64,000 nucleotides of DNA from positions 186,001-250,000 of the forward strand of contig WVZY01000008.1 of assembly GCA_011772205.1 (NCBI GenBank), read 5' to 3'. Under the pieces are notes generated by a model. The model did not search any database, was not told the origin of the DNA, and saw only the letters and a program-made list of their open reading frames with translations. Made by a program: the position numbers and the translations under genes. This DNA comes from Candidatus Latescibacterota bacterium (GTDB lineage: Bacteria; Krumholzibacteriota; Krumholzibacteriia; WVZY01). How positions within the stretch are numbered: position 1 is the first letter of the stretch; every line of letters starts with the position of its first letter. Below, piece after piece: positions 52,072-61,408 of the stretch.

Positions 52072-52085
52072 AGCAGCGCGCTGCT
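52072..52085. promoter_or_regulatory. 14-bp perfect palindrome upstream of the TPR-uvrA promoter
   Basis: AGCAGCGCGCTGCT is fully self-complementary. It lies 34 bp upstream of the -35 and 52 bp after the asnS stop. It might be an operator or an RNA hairpin ending asnS, though no T-run follows. Confidence 0.4.
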
Positions 52086-52136
52086 TGGAGTTGAAGTTGA
52101 AGTGGATTCTTGACGCATTGAGGCCAACGAACCCTG

Positions 52137-53432
52137 CTATGGGCTCAGCCGATTGAGCAGCCTGGGAAACGGTATCGCTTCCCGAAGATGCTTGAGTCCG
52201 CAGATATAGGATACCGTTCTCTCGAGCCCGAGTCCGAAACCCGAATGTGGCACCGACCCGTAGCGTCTCAAGTCTGAGTACCAGCGAAACGCTTCCTCCG
52301 GGAGGTCGTGCTCGCGTATCCGTTTTTGAAGCTGATCGAGATCGTGAATCCGCTGTCCGCCCCCGATCATCTCGCCGTAACCTTCAGGTGCGAGCATATC
52401 AACGGACAGACAATATTCAGGATCCTCCGGATCTCGCTCCATATAGAAGGCTTTCACCCGCGTGGGATAGTGATGAACCAGGAGCGGCTTGTCGAAAGCT
52501 TCACCTAAAATTGTTTCATCCCCGCCGCCGAAGTCGTTTCCCCATTCAAAGTCGACGCCCTTTTGTTTCAGGAGGTCTACGGCATCATCGTAATGAAGTC
52601 TTACGAATGGCCGCTTGACCGCTTCGAGTTTGGAAATATCCCGCTCTAGAACATCGCTCAACTCTTGACCGCACGATTCGACGCATCGAAGGACGATGTA
52701 TTCGAAAAACTCCTCGGCTAGATCGATGATATCTTCCAATGTCGCGAATGCCACCTCCGGTTCCACCATCCAGAACTCCGTGAGATGGCGCCGGGTCTTG
52801 GATTTCTCGGCCCGGAACGTGGGACCAAAACAGTAGACTCTACCGAATGCGGCAGCGGTCGCCTCGTTGTAAAGTTGACCGCTTTGACTCAGGTAAGCTT
52901 TATCGCCGAAGTAGTCCGTCTCGAATAGAGTGCTCGTCCCCTCGCACACGTTGGGAGTAAATATCGGGGTATCGAGGCACAGAAATCCCCTGTTGTTCAG
53001 GAAATCCCGGATTGCAGAAATGGCATGGTGACGCACCTTCATGACAACGTGCTGCCTGCGGCTTCTAAGCCACAAGTGTCTTATATCAAGGAGAAAACTC
53101 GACCCGTGTTCCTTTGGTGTTATCGGATAATTCTCAGAACCTGCGATCAGACGAACGCCCGACAGGACGAGTTCGAATCCGCCTGGGGCACGCTTATCCT
53201 CTCGGACTTTTCCGGTGATTTCCACGCTCGACTCCTGCGCGACGGTGGAGATCAATTCGAAATCTTCGCCTGAGACATCCGCTTTGCCGGCAACGCATTG
53301 GAGGAAGCCGGTTCCATCGCGAAATATCAAGAACTTGATCTTACCGCTCGAGCGGAGATTATAAATCCAGCCGCGGAGAAGGATGGTTTCCCCGACGTGG
53401 GAGGCAATCTCGTTGATGTAAACGTGCTTCAT
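52137..53432 (-). CDS. asnS: Asparaginyl-tRNA synthetase
   Basis: Charges tRNA-Asn with asparagine. A 431-residue class II synthetase with an N-terminal OB-fold anticodon-binding domain ([20 protein letters not shown]) and catalytic core: motif 2 in [20 protein letters not shown], and motif 3 in [35 protein letters not shown] is typical of AsnS rather than AspS. ATG at 53432 ([14 protein letters not shown]) is family-like; the frame opens 24 codons upstream. No SD is visible. A TATAAA at 53481-53476 could be its -10, but no matching -35 stands out. Confidence 0.95.
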   Translation of the reverse strand: MKHVYINEIASHVGETILLRGWIYNLRSSGKIKFLIFRDGTGFLQCVAGKADVSGEDFELISTVAQESSVEITGKVREDKRAPGGFELVLSGVRLIAGSENYPITPKEHGSSFLLDIRHLWLRSRRQHVVMKVRHHAISAIRDFLNNRGFLCLDTPIFTPNVCEGTSTLFETDYFGDKAYLSQSGQLYNEATAAAFGRVYCFGPTFRAEKSKTRRHLTEFWMVEPEVAFATLEDIIDLAEEFFEYIVLRCVESCGQELSDVLERDISKLEAVKRPFVRLHYDDAVDLLKQKGVDFEWGNDFGGGDETILGEAFDKPLLVHHYPTRVKAFYMERDPEDPEYCLSVDMLAPEGYGEMIGGGQRIHDLDQLQKRIREHDLPEEAFRWYSDLRRYGSVPHSGFGLGLERTVSYICGLKHLREAIPFPRLLNRLSP

Positions 53433-53650
53433 TGGATCACACCACACTTCTCGAAATGTTTGGATACTCCATCTTTTTATAACACGCAAAAAACTGGAAG
53501 CCACTCAAAATCTTCTACGGAGCAATACTGGTCAACAGCGTTTTTAGGCACGATTCTTGCCCGCAATTCTGCGTAACCATATTTATCTCTGGGGCTTACA
53601 CGGGGCGACCGCTTTGAACGAAACCCTCTTGACTGTAGGAGTTTACCTTT

Positions 53651-55516
53651 TTGAATAGCATCGTCTTTAAGGGACTTGCATTTTGCACGATCCTCCTCTT
53701 GACGCCAATCATTAATACGGCGCTCGGGAGCAACGGCACACCGGCGGACACATATGCCTCACCCTACAACGGGCAGGTTTATAGGGGCGCCCAAACGCTA
53801 CCTCTGCTCGCTCAGCTAACCCACCAGAAAGCATTGAAGGCGCTGCGTTCCGGGGACAGCCAACGGGCGGAAGCACTGCTGATGGAAACGCTAGAACTGG
53901 ATCCTAATTACGCCGATCCGTATTTCACCCTCACTAAAATAAAAGCCAAACAGTTCAGCAGCGACACGTTTTATTATTTCTCGAAAGCGATCATTACGCT
54001 GTTGACGAAATTCCATTACCAGAGAATGATTGTGGTCAATGCGATTCTCTTTCTTCTGTTCATCGCTTCGCTTCTCGCCTCCATCATATGTGTCGCTTTT
54101 CTGATCAAATACCTCCCCTTCGCCGCCCACAGGCTCAGGGAAGCTTTGTCCAAACGCTTCAGCACATCGATGCCGGGATTATCGGCATACATGATACTGC
54201 TCATCCCATTCGTGCTTCTGCCGGGCTTTATCACGGCGCTGGCCATGATGATCCTGCTCTGTTGGGGCTTTATGTGGAAGCGGGAACGGCTGCTGGCCAT
54301 TTTCATGTTGTTGCCATTCGTGGCCCTGGGATTCTTCTCGGATCAACTCAAACCTCTGGCGCCGCTTTCCGATCCATCCTCCCTCACCTCCCGGATTGCT
54401 GCGGCCAATGAGTCTCACGGGGATCAGCGGTTGATCACAGCAATCGAAATATCGCCAGAAGGCTCTCTCGCAACAGAAAAGGATCTCGCACTGGGGCTTC
54501 TTCATCTCCGATCCGAACAGTTTTTGCCTGCCGCGACGCACTTTCTGCGGGCGATTTCGAACGACCCGAAAAACATGATGGCCTATGTGAATCTCGGCAA
54601 TGTGTACTATCTCCAGGAGGATTACAACAAAGCGCTCGAAGGATACACGAAGGCCGCTTCTCTGGATTCACTTGATGCGATTTGCCAGTACAATCTCGCC
54701 CAAGCCTACATAAAGACACTACTCCTGGGAGAATCTTCGAGAGCTCTCAGGCGAGCATCCGCTTCGGGCATAGAGAAGATAAAGCAATCGTATGCATCGA
54801 GTGCTCTCAAGCACTTTCCCGTCTACCCAAAGACATTTTCGACCGGAGATCTGTGGCGAATATCGCGTAACGAAGGGAAGACATACGCAAAGGGAGATCT
54901 TGGGAATGTGCTGCTGCCCCTTACGCGATTCTCATTGAGGACAAGCGCCTGGATCCTGATAATTGCGTTCATTTTTGCATTTTCCATATATAGAGTCATC
55001 GGCCGACGCAAACTTACCTTCCAATGTTCGAACTGCGGAGAGCTTACCTGCACGGAATGCTGCAACGACGAGCGAGGGGGGGCCTACTGCAAGAGCTGTG
55101 CAGAAGCGATCGAAGGAGTGTTCTCCGAAAAGGTTGTCGAAGCGTTGCTGAGGCAGAGGCGTCAGTCGGTCATCGTGAAAAGGAGAAAATCTACCCGTCT
55201 CCTCACACCGTGGCTCCCCGGCATTCGCGACATATACTTTGGACGAATTCTCAGAGGCGCTGTGCTTGCCTTCTTCTTCTCGCTTGCGATGATTTTCTTG
55301 TGGTCGAAGGGTATGATCATCAAAGACTGGACATCGATCACTACCCAGATACCAATTTGGAAAACAATACTCTCTGCATCGGCCATCGCCCTTACTTATG
55401 CGTTCTCGATTTTCCCCAAGCGGACCTTCGACAGCCGAAGCTTCAGAATCTCCGGAGCGAGGGGCAAATCGAAAGAGCAGAGCGTCGAAGACATGGCCGG
55501 TGATGCAGTGGCTTAA
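53651..55516 (+). CDS. Membrane protein with TPR repeats and a zinc-ribbon-like Cys cluster, function unknown
   Basis: A 621-residue protein: signal or first helix (residues 7-26), a TPR unit (about 59-90), membrane helices at about 128-153, 178-204 and 213-229, TPR units at 278-345 (AAIHFLRAISNDP-like pattern), a helix at 432-449, then a cysteine cluster (Cys459, 462, 467, 470, 471, 480, 483 in CSNCGELTCTECC...CKSC) likely to bind zinc, and two further helices near 534-551 and 571-587. The start is TTG with AGGAG upstream. It leads a plus-strand set with a DUF4388 gene 24 bp downstream. I do not recognise a characterised family; a signalling or assembly role in the membrane is only a guess. 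Confidence 0.82.
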   Translation: MNSIVFKGLAFCTILLLTPIINTALGSNGTPADTYASPYNGQVYRGAQTLPLLAQLTHQKALKALRSGDSQRAEALLMETLELDPNYADPYFTLTKIKAKQFSSDTFYYFSKAIITLLTKFHYQRMIVVNAILFLLFIASLLASIICVAFLIKYLPFAAHRLREALSKRFSTSMPGLSAYMILLIPFVLLPGFITALAMMILLCWGFMWKRERLLAIFMLLPFVALGFFSDQLKPLAPLSDPSSLTSRIAAANESHGDQRLITAIEISPEGSLATEKDLALGLLHLRSEQFLPAATHFLRAISNDPKNMMAYVNLGNVYYLQEDYNKALEGYTKAASLDSLDAICQYNLAQAYIKTLLLGESSRALRRASASGIEKIKQSYASSALKHFPVYPKTFSTGDLWRISRNEGKTYAKGDLGNVLLPLTRFSLRTSAWILIIAFIFAFSIYRVIGRRKLTFQCSNCGELTCTECCNDERGGAYCKSCAEAIEGVFSEKVVEALLRQRRQSVIVKRRKSTRLLTPWLPGIRDIYFGRILRGAVLAFFFSLAMIFLWSKGMIIKDWTSITTQIPIWKTILSASAIALTYAFSIFPKRTFDSRSFRISGARGKSKEQSVEDMAGDAVA

Positions 55517-55540
55517 CAACGCCCGGAGGATGAGTAAGGT

Positions 55541-56635
55541 ATGGCTCTAGAAGGTAACTTAACAGCATTTGGATTGTCAGAGATCTTTCAGCTCATCGCA
55601 GTGCAGCAAAAATCCGGCATGCTCTCGGTGAACAGCGAAGACCGGTCGATGGTGATCTTCTTCAAGGGTGGGAGCCTCGTCTCGACAAGAGACCGTCGCC
55701 GCAGGAGCAGCGACCCACTGAAGGACTACTTTACACGTTATGGAATCCTCTCACAAGCGGACCTCATGCGCATCATGGACATCAGCGCGAAATCCAAGCT
55801 CGACATGACGGAGGTCATCGTTTCCGAAAACTTCTTGACCGAAGAGGAAATGCGCAGGCACTACCGCAATCAAATCCAGGAAGCGGTGCATGAGATTCTG
55901 ACCTGGGAGCAGTGCAGCTATAAGTTTATCCCCAGCCAAGAAATCCTCGATGGCTTGAAAACCTGGGGAGAATTCGGTATCGAGGGAATGCTCATGGAAA
56001 GTATGCGACGGATCGATGAGTTTCCCGAGATGCTCAAAGTATTCCCGGATCCTTCAATGGTTATCCTCCGCACGGATAAGGAAGCCCCGGAAGATTTGGC
56101 ACCGAATGAAAAAACTATTCTTGACCTGCTCTCTGAAGAACGCACGCTTAACTACCTGATTTCTCAAGGGAAAATGTCCTCTTTTGAGACCTACGAGGCG
56201 CTGAAGCATTTGAAGGAAAAAGAGCTCATCGACACAAAGGGCGATCGGCTTGTCGCGACGGCAAAGCCAGCTGCAGAATCACGCACTATAAGACAATTAA
56301 GGAGGATGCCAAGACGTTTTATCGCAACAGGCTTCGTGTTCCTTCTTTTTTCGTCATCGCTTTTCTTTGGCGCCAAGACATCCCTTCGGTATCTGAAACC
56401 CCAGGCAGACCATCTCCAGGACGCACTGCACGATGAGACTCTCGCCCGTCATCGCATGGAAGAGAAGCTTCGCTGCATCATCGAGGCATACCGTTCAGAG
56501 TTCGGGTCTTACCCACGGACTCTCGCCATGTTGTCCGAATCGGAGTTTGTAACCGAAGGATTTATAAAACGTTTGGAGAGGTTCTCATTTAGATACCATT
56601 TGACTCCCGGCGTGGACGCCTATACTCTTCTTTAA
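55541..56635 (+). CDS. DUF4388 (PatA N-terminal-like) membrane protein with pseudopilin-like C-terminus
   Basis: A 364-residue protein. Residues 1-100 match DUF4388 (MALEGNLTAFGLSEIFQLIA, KSGMLSV, VIFFKGGSLVST), a domain found in bacterial regulators. A second part to about residue 240 ends in a winged-helix-like segment (LSEERTLNYLISQGKMSSFE with YEALKHLKEKELIDTKGD). One membrane helix follows (about 260-282), and the last 60 residues (EEKLRCIIEAYRSEFGSYPR then TLAMLSESEF) resemble the region after the helix in type II secretion pseudopilins, which read AIEAYR...G.YP.TL..L. The gene lies 24 bp after the TPR/zinc protein. The pseudopilin resemblance is by eye. Confidence 0.83.
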   Translation: MALEGNLTAFGLSEIFQLIAVQQKSGMLSVNSEDRSMVIFFKGGSLVSTRDRRRRSSDPLKDYFTRYGILSQADLMRIMDISAKSKLDMTEVIVSENFLTEEEMRRHYRNQIQEAVHEILTWEQCSYKFIPSQEILDGLKTWGEFGIEGMLMESMRRIDEFPEMLKVFPDPSMVILRTDKEAPEDLAPNEKTILDLLSEERTLNYLISQGKMSSFETYEALKHLKEKELIDTKGDRLVATAKPAAESRTIRQLRRMPRRFIATGFVFLLFSSSLFFGAKTSLRYLKPQADHLQDALHDETLARHRMEEKLRCIIEAYRSEFGSYPRTLAMLSESEFVTEGFIKRLERFSFRYHLTPGVDAYTLL

Positions 56636-56680
56636 CGCTTCTTTTCGCTGTTTTCATAGACATAACATCCGGATTCCCCA

Positions 56681-57616
56681 ATGCAAGACGGCACTTTTTT
56701 GAGAATCTGCGATTATATTTTCGTGCTGCGTCCCCTCATTCTCATTCCGGCATGGAGTCTTTATCTCATCGGAGCGGGAGAAGCGATCAGGCGGAGCTCG
56801 CAATCGGCAGCGCTCTTTCCATCACCCAGGGTTTTTATTTGTCTTACAGCGATTCTCATAACTGCCTATCTTCTGAATCAAATTTTCGACCGCGAGTCGG
56901 ACGAGCGGAACCGAAAGTGTTTTTATCTGTCCCAAGGAATATTCGGTGTCAGAACGCTTCTCGTTCTCTCTCTGGGTTTCTATCTCGTGGCATCGTTTAC
57001 GTTCCGCCGGCTTGATGAGCCTCATCGAATCCCGCTAATTGCCGCTTTGATCCTGTCGTTGACTTATTCGCTGCCACCATTCCGCCTTTGCGCCAGGCCG
57101 TTCCTCGACCTCCTTGCGAACGCCGTGGGATTCGGAGGGATCGCCTTTATCCTGGGATACGGCCTTTTCTTCAATGATCTTATGGAATCGGCTCAACTCT
57201 CGCTCCCCTACGTGCTTCTCGTAGCAGCGACGTTTCTCCACACGACCGTGTTGGATGTCGAAGGGGACAGGGAGACGGGAAAGATTTCAACATCTGTCCG
57301 CATTGGAATTGGCCCCTCGAAGCTTGTCGCGCTCGTCCTGCATGGATTCGCCGTTGCTGCGGCGATCTCATGGAGCACCACACTCGCCATCGTCATCACT
57401 GCAACAACTCTCCCATTCACCGCTTATGCGCTGAAATCAACAGATCGCAGAATGAGCTCGGTGCAGGCGCAGGCAGCGACCCTCATCGTTACACTCGGAG
57501 CCGTTCTTCTTTGGCCTGTTTATATCGCGATCCTCCTGCCGCTCGTTATCCTCTCGCGCTACTACCACCAGCGACGGTTTGGAATCATCTATCCCGGTTT
57601 GCGGAAGAATTCTTGA
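56681..57616 (+). CDS. UbiA-family prenyltransferase
   Basis: A 311-residue polytopic enzyme with about eight helices and both Asp-rich prenyl-diphosphate sites: NQIFDRESDERNRK (Asn66, Asp70, Asp74) and LDVEGDRETGKIS (Asp192, Asp196). UbiA enzymes transfer prenyl chains to aromatic or other acceptors (quinones, hemes, chlorophylls, lipids). Which one cannot be told here, and no quinone-pathway neighbours are present. It is 45 bp after the DUF4388 gene and overlaps the convergent deacetylase gene by 32 bp at its 3' end. No clear SD precedes the ATG. Confidence 0.9.
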   Translation: MQDGTFLRICDYIFVLRPLILIPAWSLYLIGAGEAIRRSSQSAALFPSPRVFICLTAILITAYLLNQIFDRESDERNRKCFYLSQGIFGVRTLLVLSLGFYLVASFTFRRLDEPHRIPLIAALILSLTYSLPPFRLCARPFLDLLANAVGFGGIAFILGYGLFFNDLMESAQLSLPYVLLVAATFLHTTVLDVEGDRETGKISTSVRIGIGPSKLVALVLHGFAVAAAISWSTTLAIVITATTLPFTAYALKSTDRRMSSVQAQAATLIVTLGAVLLWPVYIAILLPLVILSRYYHQRRFGIIYPGLRKNS

Positions 57617-58460
57617 AGATAGGGGTCAAGACCGCAATCCCGTTGATCGTGCGGCATTTGATCTCTTCGAACCAAGAGAAGGGGCGTCGTTCGATTTTCC
57701 GGAGAATCGAGCTGCGAGTATCAATGACATACACGCCATTCCGCCTCAAAGCGAATCGATCAACAACCTCGTTCGGGTGGGAAGGATATAGAGAGAAGGC
57801 TGCTTGATAGCCAACCGCCCGAGCAAGTTTTTTTATACGATCGTTGTAACGACCGAAAGGATACGAGAAGCTTCGCACGGGAGCGTTCAGGATGTCCTCC
57901 AAGGCCGATTTGGAGCGGACGAGCTCCACGGCGCACTCCTCGTTGGGCAGGCGGGTGAGATCCCGGTGGGTGGCTCCATGCGACCCGAACGACGCTCCCC
58001 GCCCGGCCATCTCTTCCACCTCCCTCCATGATAAATGGCGAAAGGGCCTGCGCCCCAGGGAGAGATCCCACGCGTTTTCCCGTCCCGCAAAATCCGTCAC
58101 GATAAATACATGGAAGGGAATAGTTCTCTTTTCCAATCCAGGGAGAAGATAATCAAAAACCTCCGTGTAGCCGTCATCGAAGGTAAGGAGCAGCATTTTT
58201 TCTGCTCCGATCGTTGCGGCTTCGATAGAGGTGAGAAACTCGTCCTCCCCAATAAATCGGTACCCCCTGTCGATGAGGAAGTCTATCTGGCTGAAGAACC
58301 TATCCGGAGTCGTCCAAGTTCCCTCGAAACAGAACCTTTTGGAAATCTTGTGGTAGCAAAGCGCCTGTGCATACCCCCTGGGAGGGAAACGGTATTTTCG
58401 CCACCATAAGGCGTACAATGACCCAACCACGAGCCCCGCTATGATAATCAGGCCGGTCAT
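57585..58460 (-). CDS. Polysaccharide deacetylase (NodB-like, membrane-anchored)
   Basis: A 291-residue enzyme with an N-terminal membrane anchor (TGLIIIAGLVVGSLYALWW) and a carbohydrate-esterase-4 NodB domain: the metal and base motif TFDDGY (Asp95, Asp96) and SHGATH (His161, His165), then FSYPFGRYND. It removes acetyl groups from N-acetylated glycans such as peptidoglycan, PNAG or capsule; the substrate is not inferable. ATG at 58460 follows GGAGAG; the longer frame to 58634 would run through the divergent promoters and is unlikely. It converges on the UbiA gene with a 32-bp overlap and diverges from ald. Confidence 0.92.
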   Translation of the reverse strand: MTGLIIIAGLVVGSLYALWWRKYRFPPRGYAQALCYHKISKRFCFEGTWTTPDRFFSQIDFLIDRGYRFIGEDEFLTSIEAATIGAEKMLLLTFDDGYTEVFDYLLPGLEKRTIPFHVFIVTDFAGRENAWDLSLGRRPFRHLSWREVEEMAGRGASFGSHGATHRDLTRLPNEECAVELVRSKSALEDILNAPVRSFSYPFGRYNDRIKKLARAVGYQAAFSLYPSHPNEVVDRFALRRNGVYVIDTRSSILRKIERRPFSWFEEIKCRTINGIAVLTPIFKNSSANRDR

Positions 58461-58554
58461 ACCCACTCTCCAACGATTTGATGACGAGGGCTGCGGCCCG
58501 GGATGCGCCCGGGTCGCTATGCATTCGAATCCCCTTGCTCTAGGGACCGGGAAT

Positions 58555-58582
58555 AGTATACGCAATAGCGCCGGAGTTGTAA
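58555..58582 (-). promoter_or_regulatory. Candidate promoter of the deacetylase gene
   Basis: Minus strand TTACAA (58582-58577), 16-bp spacer, TATACT (58560-58555, five of six). The leader of about 90 nt contains a CCCGGG-ATGCG-CCCGGG hairpin (58497-58513). Confidence 0.45.
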
Positions 58583-58587
58583 TCATT

Positions 58588-58616
58588 TTGACCCCGGAGT
58601 GAAGAAGTGGTAGAAT
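58588..58616 (+). promoter_or_regulatory. Sigma70-type promoter of ald
   Basis: Plus strand TTGACC (58588-58593), 17-bp spacer, TAGAAT (58611-58616), five of six in both boxes. The -35 is only 5 bp from the divergent -35. The ald leader of about 115 nt has a CCCCTC/GAGGGG hairpin (58635-58652). Confidence 0.68.
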
Positions 58617-58736
58617 TCCGGAACGTAGTATCACCCCCTCTGCGTTGAGGGGACTCAGTACCTTAGTTGCTATTCCCCGCGTATTCGTATTCTTTTGCTT
58701 GCTAGCTGTCTCAGCTATTAAATGCTGGAGGTTCTA

Positions 58737-59846
58737 ATGGTTATCGGGGTTCCTCGCGAGATCAAAAAAGATGAAGCCCGTGTGGCAATTACCCCGGAAG
58801 GGGCCAGGGCTGCGCGTATCCACGGGCACGAGGTTCTAATCGAAGCTTCCGCAGGTATCGGAAGTGGCATCACAGACGAAGAGTACAAGTCCGCAGGTGC
58901 CAAGGTGATGAGAACCGCAGCCGAAGTTTGGAAGACTGCGGACATGGTGGTAAAAGTAAAAGAGCCGCTTACCGAGGAATTCGAATTTCTCCGGAGCAAC
59001 CTTATCCTGTTTACTTATCTGCACTTGGCAGCCGTGCGAGACATTACAGAAATGCTCATCGCGAAAGGCACCACATCGATTGGCTATGAGACGATCGAAC
59101 TGGATGATGGTTCCCTGCCGCTGCTCGTACCCATGAGCGAAATCGCCGGGCGCTTGGCCGTTCAGGTGGGCAGCTGGGCGCTTGAAGCTCCAAACGGCGG
59201 GAGTGGTATTCTGCTTTCCGGTGTCAGCGGAGTGGCGCCGGCGAATGTTCTCATCCTGGGAGCAGGTACGGCGGGTCAAAACGCAATCCGCATTGCAGCG
59301 GGTATGGGCGCGAACGTAGTCGTCGTGGATATCAATCCAAACAAGCTCCGCTACATCGACGACATCTACCGCGGCGGGCTCACTACGCTTATCGGCAACG
59401 CGGCAAACATCGAAGCAGAACTTGCCAAAGCAGACCTCGTTATCGGGGCCGTTCTGCTTACTGGGGCGAAAGCACCCAAGCTTATCAAGCGCGAACACTT
59501 GAAGACAATGAGACCCGGATCGGTTCTTGTGGATGTCTCCATCGATCAGGGCGGTATCGCGGAAACCAGCCGACCGACGACGCATACCGATCCAGTATAC
59601 GTAATCGATGGTGTCGTGCACTATTGCGTGGCAAATATGCCCGGAGCAGTCCCTCGCACCAGCACAGCGGCGCTTACGAATGTTACGCTCCCGTATTTGC
59701 TTTCCATTGCCGATCACGGCCCGATTGAAGCAGCAAAACGGGATCCCGCGCTGGCCAGAGGATTCAATACGTACAAAGGAGCCCTAACGCATCCCGGCGT
59801 TGCCGAAGCATTCGATCTCCCCCTGTCGGAGCTCCCCCTCGAGTAG
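58737..59846 (+). CDS. ald: Alanine dehydrogenase
   Basis: NAD-dependent reversible deamination of L-alanine to pyruvate and ammonia. The 369-residue chain (from the ATG at 58737, GGAGG five bases upstream) has Lys75 in VVKVKEPL and His96 in TYLHLAA, the known catalytic residues at their canonical numbers, and the Rossmann motif LILGAGTAGQNAIRIA. The end, GALTHPGVAEAFDLP, is typical. A frame five codons longer exists. It is monocistronic, with its own promoter and terminator. It may supply pyruvate from alanine freed from peptides, which would suit the peptide importers in the window. Confidence 0.97.
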   Translation: MVIGVPREIKKDEARVAITPEGARAARIHGHEVLIEASAGIGSGITDEEYKSAGAKVMRTAAEVWKTADMVVKVKEPLTEEFEFLRSNLILFTYLHLAAVRDITEMLIAKGTTSIGYETIELDDGSLPLLVPMSEIAGRLAVQVGSWALEAPNGGSGILLSGVSGVAPANVLILGAGTAGQNAIRIAAGMGANVVVVDINPNKLRYIDDIYRGGLTTLIGNAANIEAELAKADLVIGAVLLTGAKAPKLIKREHLKTMRPGSVLVDVSIDQGGIAETSRPTTHTDPVYVIDGVVHYCVANMPGAVPRTSTAALTNVTLPYLLSIADHGPIEAAKRDPALARGFNTYKGALTHPGVAEAFDLPLSELPLE

Positions 59847-59881
59847 CGCCTCATTTCCTTGGAGCGATCTGGTGTTTTAAA

Positions 59882-59915
59882 GAGAAGGGCTGACGTTGCG
59901 TCAGCCCCTTCTTCA
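59882..59915 (+). terminator. Rho-independent terminator of ald
   Basis: Stem GGGCTGACG / CGTCAGCCC with a TTG loop (59887-59907), extended by AGAA/TTCT across a one-base bulge, followed by a short T-rich stretch. It lies 36 bases past the ald stop. The 200 bp between it and the M16 gene hold no supportable gene. Confidence 0.8.
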
Positions 59916-60110
59916 TAGCTCAGCGAGCGGCGGTTCAACTACGAAAATATCTGACTCCGGGCAAGGGGCCAGGATTTTCGCTCCAACATCGATTGGTCAC
60001 ATGAAGCGCGCGTTGAAGGATAAGGAGGGCGTTTCACGAGGAGCCGAGCGGCTTTCCAGCACGAACTCATAAATGGATAAAAGAACCGGCAGGCACTCGG
60101 CGCGAAAACG

Positions 60111-61367
60111 CTAGCGTCGCACAACCCGCACGCCTGAAGCAGTGGGACCCAAGCTGATCACGGTCGTATTCTCGGGTGAAAGAACCTCCGAGGCAGCATT
60201 ATGAAGTTCATCCATGGAGACGGCGCTTATTTTTCCAATGATTTCCCTTTCGCTCACCTGCCTGCCGTAGTAGATCTCGTTTCTTGCCATCCGCATCATT
60301 TTTGCAGCTGATGTTTCCAGGCCGAGGAGAATTTTGCCGCGGAGCTGTTCTTTCACATCCCGGAGCTCCTCTTTTCCGATATCACCGTTGCGAGCTTTAT
60401 CGAATTCTCCGAGAACAGACTGCACGGCTTTCGCCGCTTTGCTCGGATTCACGGCAAGATATGTTCCGATGAGACCGCTGTCCTTCGCATATTCTGCGTA
60501 AGTGAAGATATTGTAAGCAAGACCCATCTCTTCGCGGATGCGCTGGAAAAGCCGCGAACTCATCCCTCCGCCTAATAAAGTCGTCAAAACCATGATTGCG
60601 TAGCGCCGTTCATCGAGGTAGGAACACGCGCGGCTGCCAAGACAGAGGTGCTGGTGGTGAAGGTTGCGACGATATAACCTTCGAACAGGTAGAAACTTGC
60701 CCGGCCTTCTCGACTTCAGCTTCGCATGCCCATCGGGAAAGTTGAAGTGCGTTTCACAAAGCCGTCTCAGCCGGCGTCCATCGATGTTACCGAACACCGC
60801 TATAAGTATGTTACCGGCCCTGAACGCTCTCCGCGAGAAACTGACTAGCATCTCTCGTGAAAATTTTGAGACGGTCTCGGGACGCCCGAGAATCGGTTGC
60901 CCGAGGGGGTGATCGGGGAAAATAGCAGCTGCAAGCAGGTCGTGAATCAGGTCATCCGGCGCATCCATTACATCATGGATTTCCTCAAGCACGACCTGTC
61001 TCTCAAGTGCGACTTGTTCCGGGGCATAACAGGAATGCGTCAGCATATCGCCCAAAATGTCAAACGCCAGCTCGGCGTGATTCTCGAGAACCTGTGCATA
61101 AACACAAACTTGCTCCTTGGTGGTAAACGCATCCAGTGAACCTCCTGCACGCTCTATCTCCTGTGAAATGTTGAGGGCCGACCGGTTGGCAGTGCCTTTG
61201 AACAGCATATGTTCGAGAAAATGGCAGAGACCTTCTTCGCCATTTTTCTCGTTCCGCGAGCCGACTTTTGTCCACACACCGACACAGAACGCCCTCGAAG
61301 TCGGATTGTTCGAGTGCAATACGGTAATACCGTTTGAAGCTTGAAATTTCTTCACTGAGGATAGCAC
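60111..61367 (-). CDS. M16-family zinc metallopeptidase
   Basis: A 418-residue insulinase-type peptidase with the inverted zinc motif His49-x-x-Glu52-His53 (CHFLEHMLFKGT) and the distal zinc Glu near residue 129 (RQVVLEEIHD). The inactive C-terminal half carries GGGMSSRLFQRIREEMGLAYN. No signal peptide is seen, so it is probably cytoplasmic, like the M16 protein encoded beside pnp in Bacillus. The start is GTG (61367) or GTG (61355); neither has a clear SD. It follows pnp by 41 bp. Confidence 0.94.
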   Translation of the reverse strand: MLSSVKKFQASNGITVLHSNNPTSRAFCVGVWTKVGSRNEKNGEEGLCHFLEHMLFKGTANRSALNISQEIERAGGSLDAFTTKEQVCVYAQVLENHAELAFDILGDMLTHSCYAPEQVALERQVVLEEIHDVMDAPDDLIHDLLAAAIFPDHPLGQPILGRPETVSKFSREMLVSFSRRAFRAGNILIAVFGNIDGRRLRRLCETHFNFPDGHAKLKSRRPGKFLPVRRLYRRNLHHQHLCLGSRACSYLDERRYAIMVLTTLLGGGMSSRLFQRIREEMGLAYNIFTYAEYAKDSGLIGTYLAVNPSKAAKAVQSVLGEFDKARNGDIGKEELRDVKEQLRGKILLGLETSAAKMMRMARNEIYYGRQVSEREIIGKISAVSMDELHNAASEVLSPENTTVISLGPTASGVRVVRR

Positions 61368-61408
61368 GGCGGATACGGTGGGTCTCTATCCCCCCTCGGG
61401 GATGCTGC

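Noticed and set aside
52040-52090. Possible tRNA from GGGTTCGAAATCC and nearby stems
   Set aside because: The T-loop would have eight bases, and no acceptor, D or anticodon arms can be formed around it.
59939-60124. 61-codon minus-strand open frame after the M16 gene
   Set aside because: It overlaps the M16 stop, has no SD and no family-like composition.
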